NCBI GenBank assembly: GCA_019925095.2
Contig: CM034388.1
Span: forward strand, 6,842,501 to 6,906,500
Reading direction: 5' to 3'
Length of the DNA: 64,000 nt
Source: Dendrolimus kikuchii
Lineage: Eukaryota; Arthropoda; Insecta; Lepidoptera; Lasiocampidae
A program made the position numbers and the translations under genes. Shown here piece by piece: positions 21,919 through 33,000 of the stretch. Under the pieces are notes generated by a model. That model worked only from the letters and a program-made list of their open reading frames with translations. It ran no database searches and was not told the origin of the DNA. Numbering within the stretch: position 1 is the first letter of the stretch; each line of letters opens with the position of its first letter.

Positions 21919-22850
21919 TATCCGTGCAGGAACGGAGAAAGAATACAATTTCCTGCGGCCGGGCGGTCTGTCGTAAGAGGCGACTAAACAACCCAAAGCC
22001 AGGTGGTAGGACATTTGCCCGACTGGATGGCGACCACCCCTGGTCTAATGTATGTCGCCATAACAACCTTGAGTTGTGTTCCGGCATTAGTGACCAGGTT
22101 CCAGTCTCCCTTAAGAGAGCAGCAGCGCATTTGTAGTACCTTTGGTGTGGCAAATGTCCATAGGCGATAGTAACCGCTTTTCATCAAGTGGGCTGTCTGC
22201 CTGTCTGCTGAACTCATGCAATAAATAAAAAAAAATGAATTTTGAACGGTACTATTCTGAAGCTATATGAAATCCAATGCAAAAAATAATCAAAATCAGT
22301 TCTGAAACAAAAAGATATGAATGATATACATATTTCAAAAATTATACATTTTTTCCCGATTTTAACGATTTTTTTGCTACATCTTCGAAACCCAAAGTCC
22401 GATAACAATGAAATTTATACAAGACTATTATGAAGATAAGAAGTCATCAAAATTGATTCAGAAACAAAAAAGGTACAGACGTCAATCACTACAACGTTTT
22501 CTACTTGATTTTGTGGATTTATTGCTATTTGTTCCGATCTCAAAATCTAATACCAATAAAAAATTTATGAAATCATTCTGAAACTATAATAAATCGAATG
22601 CAAAAAAATGACCAAAATCGGTTTAGAAACAAAAAACTTAGGGCTAAAAAATCGCATAAAATTCACATTTCAGCCTGATTTCAAGGGTTTTATATAATAA
22701 AATGTACATTTTGAAGCTTTGCTGAATCGAGCGTAACAGGAATCATCAAAATCGGTTCAGAAACAACAAAGTTACCGAACATACATATAAAAAAAATACA
22801 CAACGAATTGAGACCCTCCTCCTTTTTTCAAGTCGATTAAAAATCTCAAC
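21885..22850 (-). repeat. modular AACCGACTT-family repeat interrupted by S1
   Basis: The family end lies at about 22800-22850, read on the minus strand as aatcgacttg, then ggaggagggtctcaattcgttg. The body has about four diverged monomers of roughly 150-190 bp, each with a block like aatcggttcagaaacaaa and a block like taataccaataaa. An S1 copy splits the first monomer. Confidence 0.7.
21919..22232 (+). mobile_element. S1 element, full length
   Basis: Full-length copy from tccgtgcaggaacgg to catgcaataaataaa, nested in the modular repeat. Confidence 0.9.
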
Positions 22851-23470
22851 TTTAATAATATGTGACTTTGATTGCATCTTTTAATTAAGGTTTTGCACAA
22901 ATTTTCTATCTAACGAGTAGTGTTAAGTCAATGAATATCCAAGAGTACTTCTGGCAGGTCAAAAAAGCACATTCCCTAAATAATTCAATACAAGTTCGTT
23001 AAAAATTATAAATATTCTATAACTATTATTTACTTTAACCAATATCAAACAATTTTTGGAAATGAAACTGTACAGCAAATTCACTCTTCAAGTTTCGGCC
23101 ATAAACTTGTTTTTTTTATTTATATTAAGAACACTCATTTTTATAGGTACATCCGGAATATTGATTTTTGTTCATTTTGCCAATTTTTATGCCCTTTTTG
23201 GGTAATTCTTGCCCTTTTTGCAACGAAGTCTTTTGTGCGGCTGTCAATAGACTTTGATGTATTATATTTTTTTGTATTATATTATTTGCTTTACCATTGT
23301 GCATTGTGCTAACTTATTGTGCACTTTTTGTGAAATAAATTGCTTATTAAATAGTGCTAATATGATTATGGTAGTTTTATTAGGTTTTTTGATGGCAATA
23401 TTGGTTGTGTTTTTTTTCGTATTTCTTATGTTGCTCAGATGTTTAGTTTTTATTCTTTTCACGTCCTTGA
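22851..23470. other. no gene recognised
   Basis: AT-rich. The direct pair tgccctttttg at 23187-23221 is a small tandem repeat. The 76-codon frame at 23254-23484 is a T-rich tract, not a convincing protein. Confidence 0.45.
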
Positions 23471-24180
23471 ATGAGGCTCGATAAGGAAAGCGGAAGGCTG
23501 GAGGAAGATGGGTTAGTGAACCCCTGTACCAGGCGGCGAACGGGAGGTTGGAGGCGTCGCTATGTTCACTTGCTCTCCGCGATAGTGGAGCCAGGTCGAG
23601 ATCGGACGACCTCCCCGGTGAGCCACACCTATGACGCCGTGTGCCTTAGACCCGTGTGACTTTTTATCCGTGCAGGAACCGCCCGACCGGATGGCTACCA
23701 ACCCTGATCTAAAGTATGTCGCTATAACAACCTTAAGTTGTGTTCCGGCATTAGTGACCAGGTTCCAGTCTCCCTTAAAAGAGCAGCAGCGCATTTGTAG
23801 CAACTTTGGTGTTGGAAATGTCCATAGGCGATGGTAACCGCTTTCCATCAAGTGGGCCGTCTGCTTGTCTGCTGTTCTCCTGCAATAAAAAAAGAATAAA
23901 AAAAAGACCTTGGAGCACCCCATTTTAGGGCTTGCGTCGAGATGTCAGTGGGAAATGCCTATGGTGCATTCCGTGGCACCAGGTTTAATGGGTAGTCTGG
24001 CGGTCGGTATTGCACAACTCCATCCTCAGGGAAGGAGTCTGCAGAGCCGGCCCCTGGGAGATCCTCATACCAATCGGCATTGCTTTCCCGAGACCCGAGG
24101 GGACGTGTAAACGCGTTCCCCCACCGTGAACAAAAACAAAGAAGAGCGCAGCGGAACGTATTGTAGCGCAAACTTGGAGA
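23471..24180 (+). other. GC-rich segment of unknown origin, split by S1
   Basis: Strikingly GC-rich within an AT-rich intron, at 23485-23662 and 23925-24130 on either side of an S1 copy. It contains no long ORF and no recognised domain. The composition resembles the 5' untranslated leader of a LINE, but this is inference only. Confidence 0.4.
23668..23903 (+). mobile_element. S1 element with internal head deletion
   Basis: It starts tccgtgcaggaac, then jumps directly to cgcccgaccggatgg, skipping roughly 85 bp present in full-length copies. The rest to ctgcaataaaaaaag is intact. Confidence 0.88.
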
Positions 24181-24760
24181 AGGTTATGTTCAAGAATGTA
24201 TCTACTAGTTGCTATGAATGATGAATGGCTGAATTGGACCTTGAAACGATTATTTTAGCTTCGTTACCATTTCGGCAACAATTAGAACCATTATGGAATC
24301 GTCATATCCGTCTGTTTGTCTCTCCGTCATTCTTTTCCTTTGTTGCATTCTGAAACTACAGGGTTCATATAGATGAAATTTAGTAGGAATTTTATGTTCC
24401 TACATATTATTATTCAGTCACAATTTGTTTTTAAAGATGCGTTATGTATAAATTGTATACACATAAAAACTATGAAATATTAAACAGCTATTTTTTTAAG
24501 TGAAACTTCTATTTACACGGGGTCTTAGGATTTTTCTGTCACGAAAAAGAGTTACGGCCGCGTGGAGGAGAGGCATAAATTTAGACTAGACGTGGTGAGA
24601 GGCGGCATAACTTTAGAGTACTATGGATGCGTTTTTTGGTTCCAGATCGAATTCAGTTTTTTTGTTTGATAAAATAAAATATGTTTAAATAAAAAATACA
24701 TTCATTAAAATGTACCTAATCTAACCAAATCATAATTTGCAGTAATCCTGCGAAAAATTT
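24181..24760. other. no gene recognised
   Basis: AT-rich. 24255-24370 resembles a dispersed repeat (ttcggcaacaattagaacc, then gtctgtttgtctctccgtc) also seen near 29640, 30700 and 45290. Confidence 0.45.
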
Positions 24761-24947
24761 AAATGTGTGCTGGGACACATATTAGAAGTGAACCTTCAAC
24801 GGACAAGTGGAAAAACGAATCACAACAAAGTTTTAACTTGAAATTTTACGGGCAGATTGTTAATGTAAGTACTTGTCCAATTTGAAAACCTGTTTTTCCA
24901 CTTGTCCGTTGGAGTTTCACTTCTACTATGTGTCCCACCACACATTT
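24761..24947. mobile_element. miniature inverted-repeat element, 57-bp termini
   Basis: The left aaatgtgtgctgggacacat and the complement of the right end pair over about 57 bp with few mismatches, including caacggacaagtggaaaaac. The interior is about 70 bp. No transposase. Confidence 0.9.
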
Positions 24948-26403
24948 CGATTTTTTTTCAATTTGTGGTCAAACCTTATGAAACAAATTAAAAAACCCTA
25001 AAGAGATTACGAGATTCGATCCCGAAAAACAACATTGGTCGTTAAAAAGATACATTTTATTGTCTGTGTGCTGTACAGATAATAAAAAGTGTTTATGTTG
25101 GAGATTAAGCTAACAAAAGAGTCTTTATATTCAGCTTTGGTAGCTAAATTGGGCGTGTATTCGATGCTCCATTATTAAACGAATAAAATAACAATAAAAC
25201 AGTTGTTACAAATATTTTTACACAGGACTAACTGTGAGGTCTATGGGTTTTGTTTATTTTATTTTTTTATGAACCAACGAAGTTACATCGTGAAGTTAAA
25301 GCTCGTATTTTAAAAGTCTTTATACACATAAATGTTCCAACCAACAGTCGTGCCAACACAAAGATCTTAGACTACGTTTTGGCGAGAAGCTAAGGTTAAT
25401 GTTAATTGACAGATGTCGAGTTGATACTAATTATTATAATATTTATATCTAACGAGATTATAGGGTCTATGATCTTTGCCTGTTCTTCACATACGATGAA
25501 CGAATAACTGTCAGCTGAGAGTTCATATTTTTTCTCCGCATACTTTATATTATATTACTAGCTGATACCCGCCCGCTTCTCGTGCCGTAAAATCCGTTCT
25601 TAGCTGACCTCTACTTGGCGAAAGGAAGGTCCATGCCAAATTTCAAGTCTATAGGCATTATAGTTCCCGAGATGATGAGTCACTATATACGTGGATTACA
25701 ATTATATATATATATATATATAGATTATTATATTTATTTGTTTATCTGTTCTTCGTAGCCTTGGAGGTTAAATATTTTATGTCAAATTTGGGACTTTATA
25801 TTTACCGCAGATGACTATAGCCATAGACATATTTCTCATCTTGGGAAAAATAAACAGGATAAAGGTCACATGTTTACCCGGGTGAAGTCACAAGGAAACG
25901 TTGCTGTGTATTATATCACTGCAATAAGTTCCAATAGGTATTATAATATACTGGTCTATGTCATCTCTATTATTACCACTTCACGTACACTGACTGTGGC
26001 ATATAAATAAAATATGACAAACATGTTTCCTGTCGATTTTAAGTGTCGCTTATGTCCATTTCTGGAACTAACATGAGTACTAGTAACGGAAAAACATTTT
26101 AATTCATCAGGACTATCGCCTTCCGCGCCAAAATAGCGACATTCAAATATGCACAAAAATAAAGTGATACCAGCCTGTCCGATGCTATCTAAAACAGTGA
26201 ATGGTCTGTTTATTCACTATGTGTAGTTTATTATAGATATTATCGTGGAAAAAGAATACTAGTATTCTTATAGTATTCTTTTCCATGATACTATATAACT
26301 GTTGTTTAATTAATAAATACTATTCGTTACTAGATATTAAACGTAAAACGCTTATGTGTTATCCTATATGTGGTGTGGTTATACATTATATAGTGCAACT
26401 TAC
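24948..26403. other. Dbx intron 2 sequence
   Basis: AT-rich. 25558-25690 is an actagctgatacccgcc-type dispersed repeat followed by a short (TA)n. 26233-26296 is an imperfect hairpin built on gtggaaaaagaatacta. No gene is seen. Confidence 0.5.
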
Positions 26404-26526
26404 CTAAATACGGATGATGACAGTGCGCCAGTAGATGTTGAAGGTGCTGATGTTGTACTGGAATAGGTCTACTCGCTATCGGTTTAGCGATTGGCCAAGG
26501 ATTACCAATCATTGGTTGACGATATT
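26404..26526 (-). CDS. Dbx: Dbx exon 2
   Basis: A 123-nt exon with acceptor tttgttacag (26527) and donor TTTAG/GTAAGT. Phase 1 on both sides: it completes a Glu begun in exon 1, then encodes 40 codons including GNPWPIAKPIASRPIP and a His-rich run (HQHLQHLLAHCHHPYL), and leaves one G. Residues 245-285 of the composite protein. The segment lies between the second eh1 motif and the homeodomain, where Dbx proteins vary. Assignment rests on perfect phase fit and strong splice sites, not on motif recognition. Confidence 0.92.
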
Positions 26527-26925
26527 CTGTAACAAATAAAACTATATTTGATATGTATTTTAAGACATTGTGGGTATTTAACTAAACACATAAGTCGATA
26601 AAAATCTATATATAAGTAAGTACAAGTACAACATATGGCCGGATATAGGAACCGGCTAATACACAAAACGTCAATGTTCCATTCAACTGTGACGATAACG
26701 TCGCACTCAGTTACTACGCTATATATAGATGTTTATATTTTTTGTGGAAAAAAGACAGATTCAGAAAAAGAAGGTAGTAAATGTTACATACATCTCTGCT
26801 CTATTACTCTTTGCCATATACTGGCGACCTTCCTCCAAGCGTATGGAGCATGCTCTCTATTTCAAGCGTTTCCTCTTGTGTCCATAATGATATAATTTAT
26901 ATCTAATAATGATATATGATATATA
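26527..26925. other. Dbx intron 1 sequence next to exon 2
   Basis: 26634-26665 holds a tip-to-tip scrap of the TGGCC miniature family (tatggccggatataggaaccggc). Otherwise nothing. Confidence 0.5.
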
Positions 26926-27014
26926 CGTGGCGGGTATACTGTCTGTTCCCCCTATAATGGGAGGCCCGAGCCCAGCAGTGGGACATTAATGGGCTGATAT
27001 TATTATAATATAAT
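26926..27014 (+). repeat. S2 SINE tail fragment
   Basis: Reads gggaggcccgagcccagcagtggg, then gggctgatattattat, the characteristic 3' tail of S2. An S1 copy abuts it. Confidence 0.8.
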
Positions 27015-27017
27015 AAT

Positions 27018-27293
27018 GATATATGAGTTCAGCAGACAGGCAGACGGTCCACCTGATGGAAAGCGGCTTCCATCGTTTATGGACATTTGTAACGCTAACG
27101 GCGTTGCTGCTTTGACAGACTGGCACCTGGCCACTAATGCCGGAACACAATTCAAGGTTGTTATGGCGGCATACTCCAGACCAGGGGTGAAAGTTATCCA
27201 GACGGGCAACTGCCCTACCTCCTGTTTTGTCGCCTCTTACGACAGATCGCCCGGCAGAAGGACATTATATATTTTCTTCCTACCTGCACGGAT
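27018..27293 (-). mobile_element. S1 element, nearly full length
   Basis: Minus-strand copy from gagttcagcagacagg (tail) to cctgcacggataat (head). More diverged than most copies; it lies against the S2 tail. Confidence 0.85.
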
Positions 27294-28000
27294 AATATGT
27301 ATATTATAAATTTCTTTTCATCTAAATAAATAGTTTTCAATATTATAAAGACAATAAGCCCGATTGACCTGTGGAGCTAACTAGTCTTGTGGAATAGGAA
27401 CTTTTCAAAGTTAATTTTTTACTAGGTTGTTTTTCCTAATGTATATTTCCATCACTTAAACACTCGTTACTCCAGAAAGTGGGAAAGTATTTGTGGAACA
27501 CAAATCTGAAGTTCCATGGTGAGTGGGTTTTTGTTGGATCGAGTGAGTTAGTGAGTAGATGAAAAATATTTTCCTCGTCAGACTTACACCACACCGGGAG
27601 TGTATTTAATACGTTATAACCTACCAATTTAAATTATACACGCGTACAGTCAAAAACAAACTCCATGTTAAAATGATTAATCGGTTTACAAAGGCACGAT
27701 ATATTAGAGGCGGCGTGGCTTTGACAGCATCGGGACGTCTTGGGGTGTCGGGGGTAGGGGGTGCCCGAAAGAGGGGTGACTCGGATTCGACGCTTATAGT
27801 ATTTTAGGAAGGTATTAAATTAATTATTATTATCATTATCAGCGGCCGTGCTCAAAGAGCTTAAAGGATGATTTACTTATTAACAATTTATAATGTAATT
27901 AATTGGTCATAATGCACGTCTATTTTATTTCTTTAGGATTTCGTAATCAGTTTGGCAAAAGCGGGACGCTTCTAAAATTGTCTTGTTATGACAATAAAAT
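27294..28000. other. no gene recognised
   Basis: AT-rich, with a short GC-richer tract at 27705-27790 (ggcgtggctttgacagcat, gtcgggggtagggggtg). Confidence 0.4.
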
Positions 28001-28258
28001 AATAATAACAGCCTATAAACTTTCCACTGTTGAGCTCTGGCCTCCCATTTGCAGGGAAACAGAGAGTAGATATACCCGCCATGCAAAAAATATCCAAGAC
28101 GGATTGACGGGTATGTGAAATCGCTTATTTGATAAGCAGGTTTCATCGTGATATTTCCCTTCACCTTTAGCACGTGGTAATTGTAACAATACCTATGCAC
28201 AATTAGGTCAGAAAACTGCCTAAGTGGTACATGCTTTCTGGCCGGGATTTGGGACGGC
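28001..28258 (-). repeat. S2 tRNA-derived SINE
   Basis: Minus-strand copy: the tail complement (aataataacagcc, then ctctggcctccc) comes first, then the body (gcaggtttcatcgtgatat, cacgtggtaattgtaacaat) and the decayed head (tttctggccgggattt). Confidence 0.8.
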
Positions 28259-28683
28259 TTCTTAGTGTGTTGGAACTTTATTTTTTATATGCTTATCTTT
28301 TAGTAGGATTATAGAGGATACAGTTTAGATTAGCCACAGTGTCGAGTAGAAACATCGCCGCTATAGACCATGTGACTGTGTCCGGTGGTGCACAATGTGG
28401 GCGGGCCGTATGAGGAGGCAAATAACACACGTCATCGCCAGGTGCGCAACCCAAAGAACCCAAAGAAGGACAGAAGACGTAAAATGGTGATGTCAGTATT
28501 TGCGAATTTTCAGAACAAACGCAGACGAAATCGTAAGCGGTCGCTCTCAACTAATAGTAATTATTAGCAAAAACTTTTTCATTGTATAAGTACTTTAACT
28601 TTTATATTTATTAAAAACAAAAACCTTCGACCTACATACGTGATACACTGAGAATACCTGGCAGCTTAAAAATATTACTACTA
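28259..28683. other. no gene recognised
   Basis: Overlapping short frames on both strands at 28290-28570; none is convincing. Confidence 0.4.
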
Positions 28684-29125
28684 CATACTAGGATATGCCC
28701 GCGACTTCATCCACGCTTGACTTGAAATTCACGCGGAATTCCCGTATACAAAGTACCTACCGCAGCTAATGTTTTACTAAAAACTGTGTCGAGGTGAGCT
28801 AATTTTTACGTACCCAAACAACTAGTAACTGCTCCCGGGATAATTCCTGTGGGATTCCCGGGATAAAAAATATCACACATTTTATGGCATTAAATTTGCT
28901 ATCGATCAGTAAAAAAATCACATTAGAATTCGTTTTTTTTTTTAATTTGGCTATTTTAAATCACTCCCAGAAAAATTCCCACGGGATACCCAGGATTAAA
29001 CATAATGCAGAGTTTAAGTCTAAGAATTAGCTGTTGATCAGCGAAAACCGCATCGAAGTCGGCTTAGTAGTTTTTACGCGATTCCCGAACCAGCAGGCAA
29101 ATTGACAGACAAGAAATGTAAAAAA
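28684..29125 (+). repeat. old dispersed repeat (gatgcccgcgacttc type)
   Basis: It starts ggatatgcccgcgacttcat and ends ttgacagacaag, with repeated ttcccgggataaaaa blocks. Same family as 39720-40215 (largely inverted) and 49960-50168 (inverted). Confidence 0.6.
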
Positions 29126-29717
29126 AATTTTTTATCGTGTTCTCCGTCGCTCATATAGTCTATTCCAATTGCTTTTTGAATTTTATAATACTTATTATAA
29201 ATATTCAAATAATTATGTATATTCTACTGTCTGTTATAGGTGCAAAAATATATTATTGTCTTGCTCTACTCTGCTGTTATATTTTAATACGCTCCACACA
29301 AAAAGTGTCTAAAAAGCTCTGAATGTGCGTATTTAATTTAAATTAATAAATAATTATATCAGCCCCTTTTGCCATACGTTTTTAATCGTTAGGGGGTGAA
29401 ACTTTTCCGCAACGACGCCTCTCATCCCTTACTCGAGAGGGATGGACCTCCCTAATCGCTTAAGGAGATTTTTAAGAGTATGTTTATAAGTTTATTATTG
29501 TATCAATAATCTTTTAGTTTGCCCGTACATGTTTACAAAAATGCATTGTATCGAAAACATGTTTAAAACACTACTCAACGGATTTAGTTTCAATTTTTAA
29601 TTCTAGACGTATTTATGGTTTCATATCCATTTTGACGAACACGGAACCCTTATTAAAATAACATAATATGCGTCTGCTCGTTTGTCTATGTATAACAGTC
29701 AATAGGTGGTAAGATAT
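29126..29717. other. no gene recognised
   Basis: AT-rich; 29580-29690 resembles the cgaacacggaacccttatt dispersed repeat. Confidence 0.4.
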
Positions 29718-30234
29718 TGTTACAACTTAGCCCCTCCGACATAATCAAATTCCTTGAACAGATCTGTAGAAGCACATTTTATTACATGTCGGCATTTGAA
29801 CTAATTGTAATCCTTTTATTTTATTTATTTATAATTTTATTTAATTATTTATGATCGTCTTCTTTTGTTCACTTATTTATTGGTATACGTTTATAGTTAT
29901 TATGGAGAACAGTCTATTGTCCTATTGTACTCGCTCAGTAGCATCATTAGCCAGGTGTTGCGGATTCTTTTGCATTTGTGAAGTATAAAACGACGGCCAG
30001 ATGGAGAGAGGGGGGCAGAAGCGACGACTACGATACGGGCGTAACGTGTGTACATTCGGGAATCTAATAGTAACGGACTTTGTGCGTTTTATTGAATTAC
30101 GACCTTTTGCATTATGTTTGGATTTGTTGTGTTCGGTTATAGTTGTACCTGTGTTATACGTGTTTGTATAGATCTAATAAACTCTATAGTAATTCTAACG
30201 GCCTTTAAATTCGAGTCCCGCTAAACTTGTAACA
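29718..30234 (+). mobile_element. solo LTR of a gypsy-type retrotransposon, with ATAT duplication
   Basis: A 517-bp sequence that begins TGTTACAACTT and ends TTGTAACA, flanked by ATAT on both sides (29714-29717, 30235-30238). A promoter-like agtataaaacg lies at about 29986 and a poly(A)-type ctaataaact at about 30174. A related LTR with the same ATAT target is at 49223-49688. No gag, pol or env sequence is adjacent, so recombination between two LTRs probably removed the interior. Gypsy-group assignment rests on the 4-bp ATAT target. Confidence 0.88.
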
Positions 30235-31124
30235 ATATTGTGAGAGTGAGACCTTCTAACGTTTGAACTATTGAGTGGAAAATTCTGCAATAAATTGTAA
30301 ATACCTTGATATTTTTAGTATTTTTTCTACGAAATCCTTCGGATTATACATTAAGATGTCGGAACCCTAAAAACAGAACAAACCTCATTATCATATTATA
30401 TTTTTTCAAACATGAACTAAGTAGGCACGATTGCTTTTTGAAAAAAGATCAAAAACACTTGTGATAACAAAACGCTTTATTTAACCGCGAAATCTTTTAC
30501 TTTAACCAACAATAGATTATAAAAGGCTGACAATAAAAAGTAGATCCGCAAACAAAATAAGGGCAAAATATTGTTAATCTGTTCTTGAATGGGTGGTATA
30601 ATAGCACCAAATAATATTTGAGTGCGAATGTGAGTTTTTAGCGTGAATCTTTTGGGATTCCGTCGCCAATTGGCGGAAACGATCTTCGCTCGTCGTCGCT
30701 ACGGAACCCGACTGTGCCTGGATCGAAATGAATTAGTGCGTTTTAGGGTTCCGTAATTAATTTGGCGAAAACGCAACTATATAATAACGCAACAATATAA
30801 ATAAATCTTGGGTCAATTCATGTCTATGGTATTTTACGAAACCATTCACTGTGCGCGAATTGATTCGCACTTGGCCAGTTTTGATTATTTTTCTTCTTTA
30901 ATAAATATAACTGCACGAGTTGTGTACACAGCCTCTGCTATTTATTCATAAATATTCTATTTTTATAATAGACTTTAAGCAAATAAACACCATGTAGAAA
31001 AGAAACAGAAGCCTCAACCAAATCGTAAATCCTTGCCTAGGGCCAAACGAGAGAGTTCTTTGTGGAAGCTCGAAAAGGTATATTTCATGTAACAGTTGAG
31101 TATTTAATACTCACAATTATTATT
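30235..31124. other. no gene recognised
   Basis: AT-rich; 30650-30770 contains a dispersed repeat with cgccaattggcggaaacga and gttccgtaattaatttggcg. Confidence 0.4.
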
Positions 31125-31668
31125 ACATAATAAAACATAATAACAGCCCATAAATTCCCACTGCTGGGCTCGGGCCTCCCACCATAGGGGGAACGAAAAG
31201 TATGTCCGCCACGATTGTCCGAGGCGACTTGGCAGGTTTGACACATCGGTTACCTCGATGTGCAGGTTTCATCACAATGTTTTCCTTCGCCATTGTTAGC
31301 ACGCGGTAATTGTACAATTTTTTTTTTTTTTTTTTTTTATTGCAGGAGATCAGCGGACAGGCAAATGGCCCACTTGATGGAAAGCGGTTACCATCGCCTA
31401 TGGACATTTGCAACACCAAAGGTACTACAAATGCGCTGCTGCTCTCTTAAGGGAAACTGGAACTTGGTCACTAATGCCGGAACACAACTCGAAGGTTGTT
31501 ATGGCGACATACTTTAGACCAGGGGTGGTAGCCATCCAGTCGGGCAAGTGCCCTACCACCTGGCTGTGGGTTGTTATGCAATATGCACATTAGGTCGAAA
31601 AACTGTCTAAGAACCCGCGCCCTTTAAGGTAGGTACGCGTGCGCTAGCCATTACGCTACTCCGACTTT
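31125..31668 (-). mobile_element. S2 tRNA-derived SINE containing a nested S1
   Basis: Minus-strand S2: the tail complement (taacagcccataaattccc, then ctgctgggctcgggcc) at the left and the head at the right. In the head, TAGCGTAATGG (31648-31658) matches the polymerase III box A exactly; the matching box B region is diverged. S1 interrupts it at 31318-31575. Confidence 0.85.
31318..31575 (-). mobile_element. S1 element, head-truncated, nested in S2
   Basis: From a 22-T run and attgcagg (tail) to ccacctggctgtgggttgtt; the first part of the S1 head is absent. After it, S2 sequence resumes (atgcacattaggtcg). Confidence 0.88.
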
Positions 31669-31902
31669 TACACTCAATTGTTATTATTGTTACATAATGA
31701 ATATCCTACAAGTATAGAAAGATATGTTTAATTTAAGACAAATACACTCTTTAACAATAATGAGAAAAATAAGAGAAAACAATTCATTTAAATACATTTT
31801 TTTTTTAATAATTCTGACCAAAGAAAATATTACACTTTAACTTCCCCCAAAACCTGTTCTGTCTATAGTTTACTTTGCTAAAGAACATTTTTATTTTACT
31901 TA

Positions 31903-32212
31903 AGTTTATGGCTTGGCAGCTAGGCCTTTAAGCCAGATCTTAGATTCAATGTAGTTTCTTCATTTTCTTAAACCTATGTGTAGCACAGCTGAACTGTAGG
32001 TTATCAGCTAGTGCCATTCAACGGAGTTCTTGTGACAACTCAAAAGGCCACGTTTGACTTTACAGTTCACATTTCTCACAAAACACATAATTACTACTCA
32101 AAAACTATCAATATCCTACAACTATTGTTCATTTTAGAGTAATTTTACACATTTTTAGAAAATAAAACTGCACAGTACAACATCTTTCAGTTCCCGCCAA
32201 AAACTCTTGCTA
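31903..32212 (-). repeat. dispersed repeat, inverted relative of the 36541-38224 unit
   Basis: Complement of the segment at 36847-37110 and 37730-37990: shares agttcccgccaaaaact, ttacacatttttagaaaat and aactatcaatatcctacaac. Diverged relatives lie at 46905-47225, 50940-51060 and 61435-61600. Parent element unknown. Confidence 0.75.
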
Positions 32213-32754
32213 AAGAACACTTTCTTAAATACTGATATTGTCACCAAACAACGGATATCGCTATTTGATTAACCTGTTATAAGTGGTTAACGAGGTGTTA
32301 TGTTATAGCCCGAGGCGGGTGGGTGGTCACGAGGCACTTTCACGCGAGCCAAGTGTGAAAATAATTGATATGATGCGAAACCGTTATTAGTAAAAATGGA
32401 AATTCATTTTCTAAAAAAAAGCCCTGTGCGATGGTGTGGAAGAACAATACAAAATAATAAATATAAAAATGATTGGCTTAGTATAAAATGAAGCTCTAAA
32501 GATATTCTAAATCCTACAACACTACACAGCGCCACGAGTCATTTTCTCTCGCTTTATTAAAAAGGTAAATTTCTTTAAATTTATATTACATAGTAATAAA
32601 AGGATAATTTAAAATAAAAGAAGAATTAGGAATTATTTTTGAAAGCTACGTTTATATAGCTTCTAAATTTTTTCTTCAAATTTCATTTCAAATTCACAAT
32701 GTCTTGTCTTTTTTTTGGTGTTTATTTATTTAAAACTAAACTATCAAAACGACT
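32213..32754. other. no gene recognised
   Basis: AT-rich sequence with no recognised repeat. Confidence 0.4.
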
Positions 32755-33000
32755 CATTGACTCTTCAGGCGATCAGAGGGCTAGCTAGTGCTTACCTCGC
32801 ACAACGGATCAGTATGGCGATCCAGCGAGGAAACGTAGCCAGCTTCTGGGCACCTTACCCTTAGAAGACAGTGATCTAGGCTCAGTATTCTACTTATAGT
32901 CTTGAGCGACTATGGGTAGAATTTCCTTTTATGGTATTAGTTTATAAAGTTATTGCTTATTTCTTATTTCATGTTGTTTTTATTTAAAACTTATTTCTAA
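32755..33000 (+). pseudogene. LINE 3' end fragment
   Basis: One frame reads QRISMAIQRGNVASF just before a stop, a conserved C-terminal block of a non-LTR retrotransposon (usually QRISMAIQRGNAAS-LGTLP). Related tails: 39075-39240, 42195-42420 and (inverted) 42475-42650. Confidence 0.65.

Noticed and set aside
23254..23484. Hydrophobic 76-codon frame that could be a membrane protein.
   Set aside because: It comes from a T-rich tract with no conserved motif and runs into a GC-rich non-coding segment.
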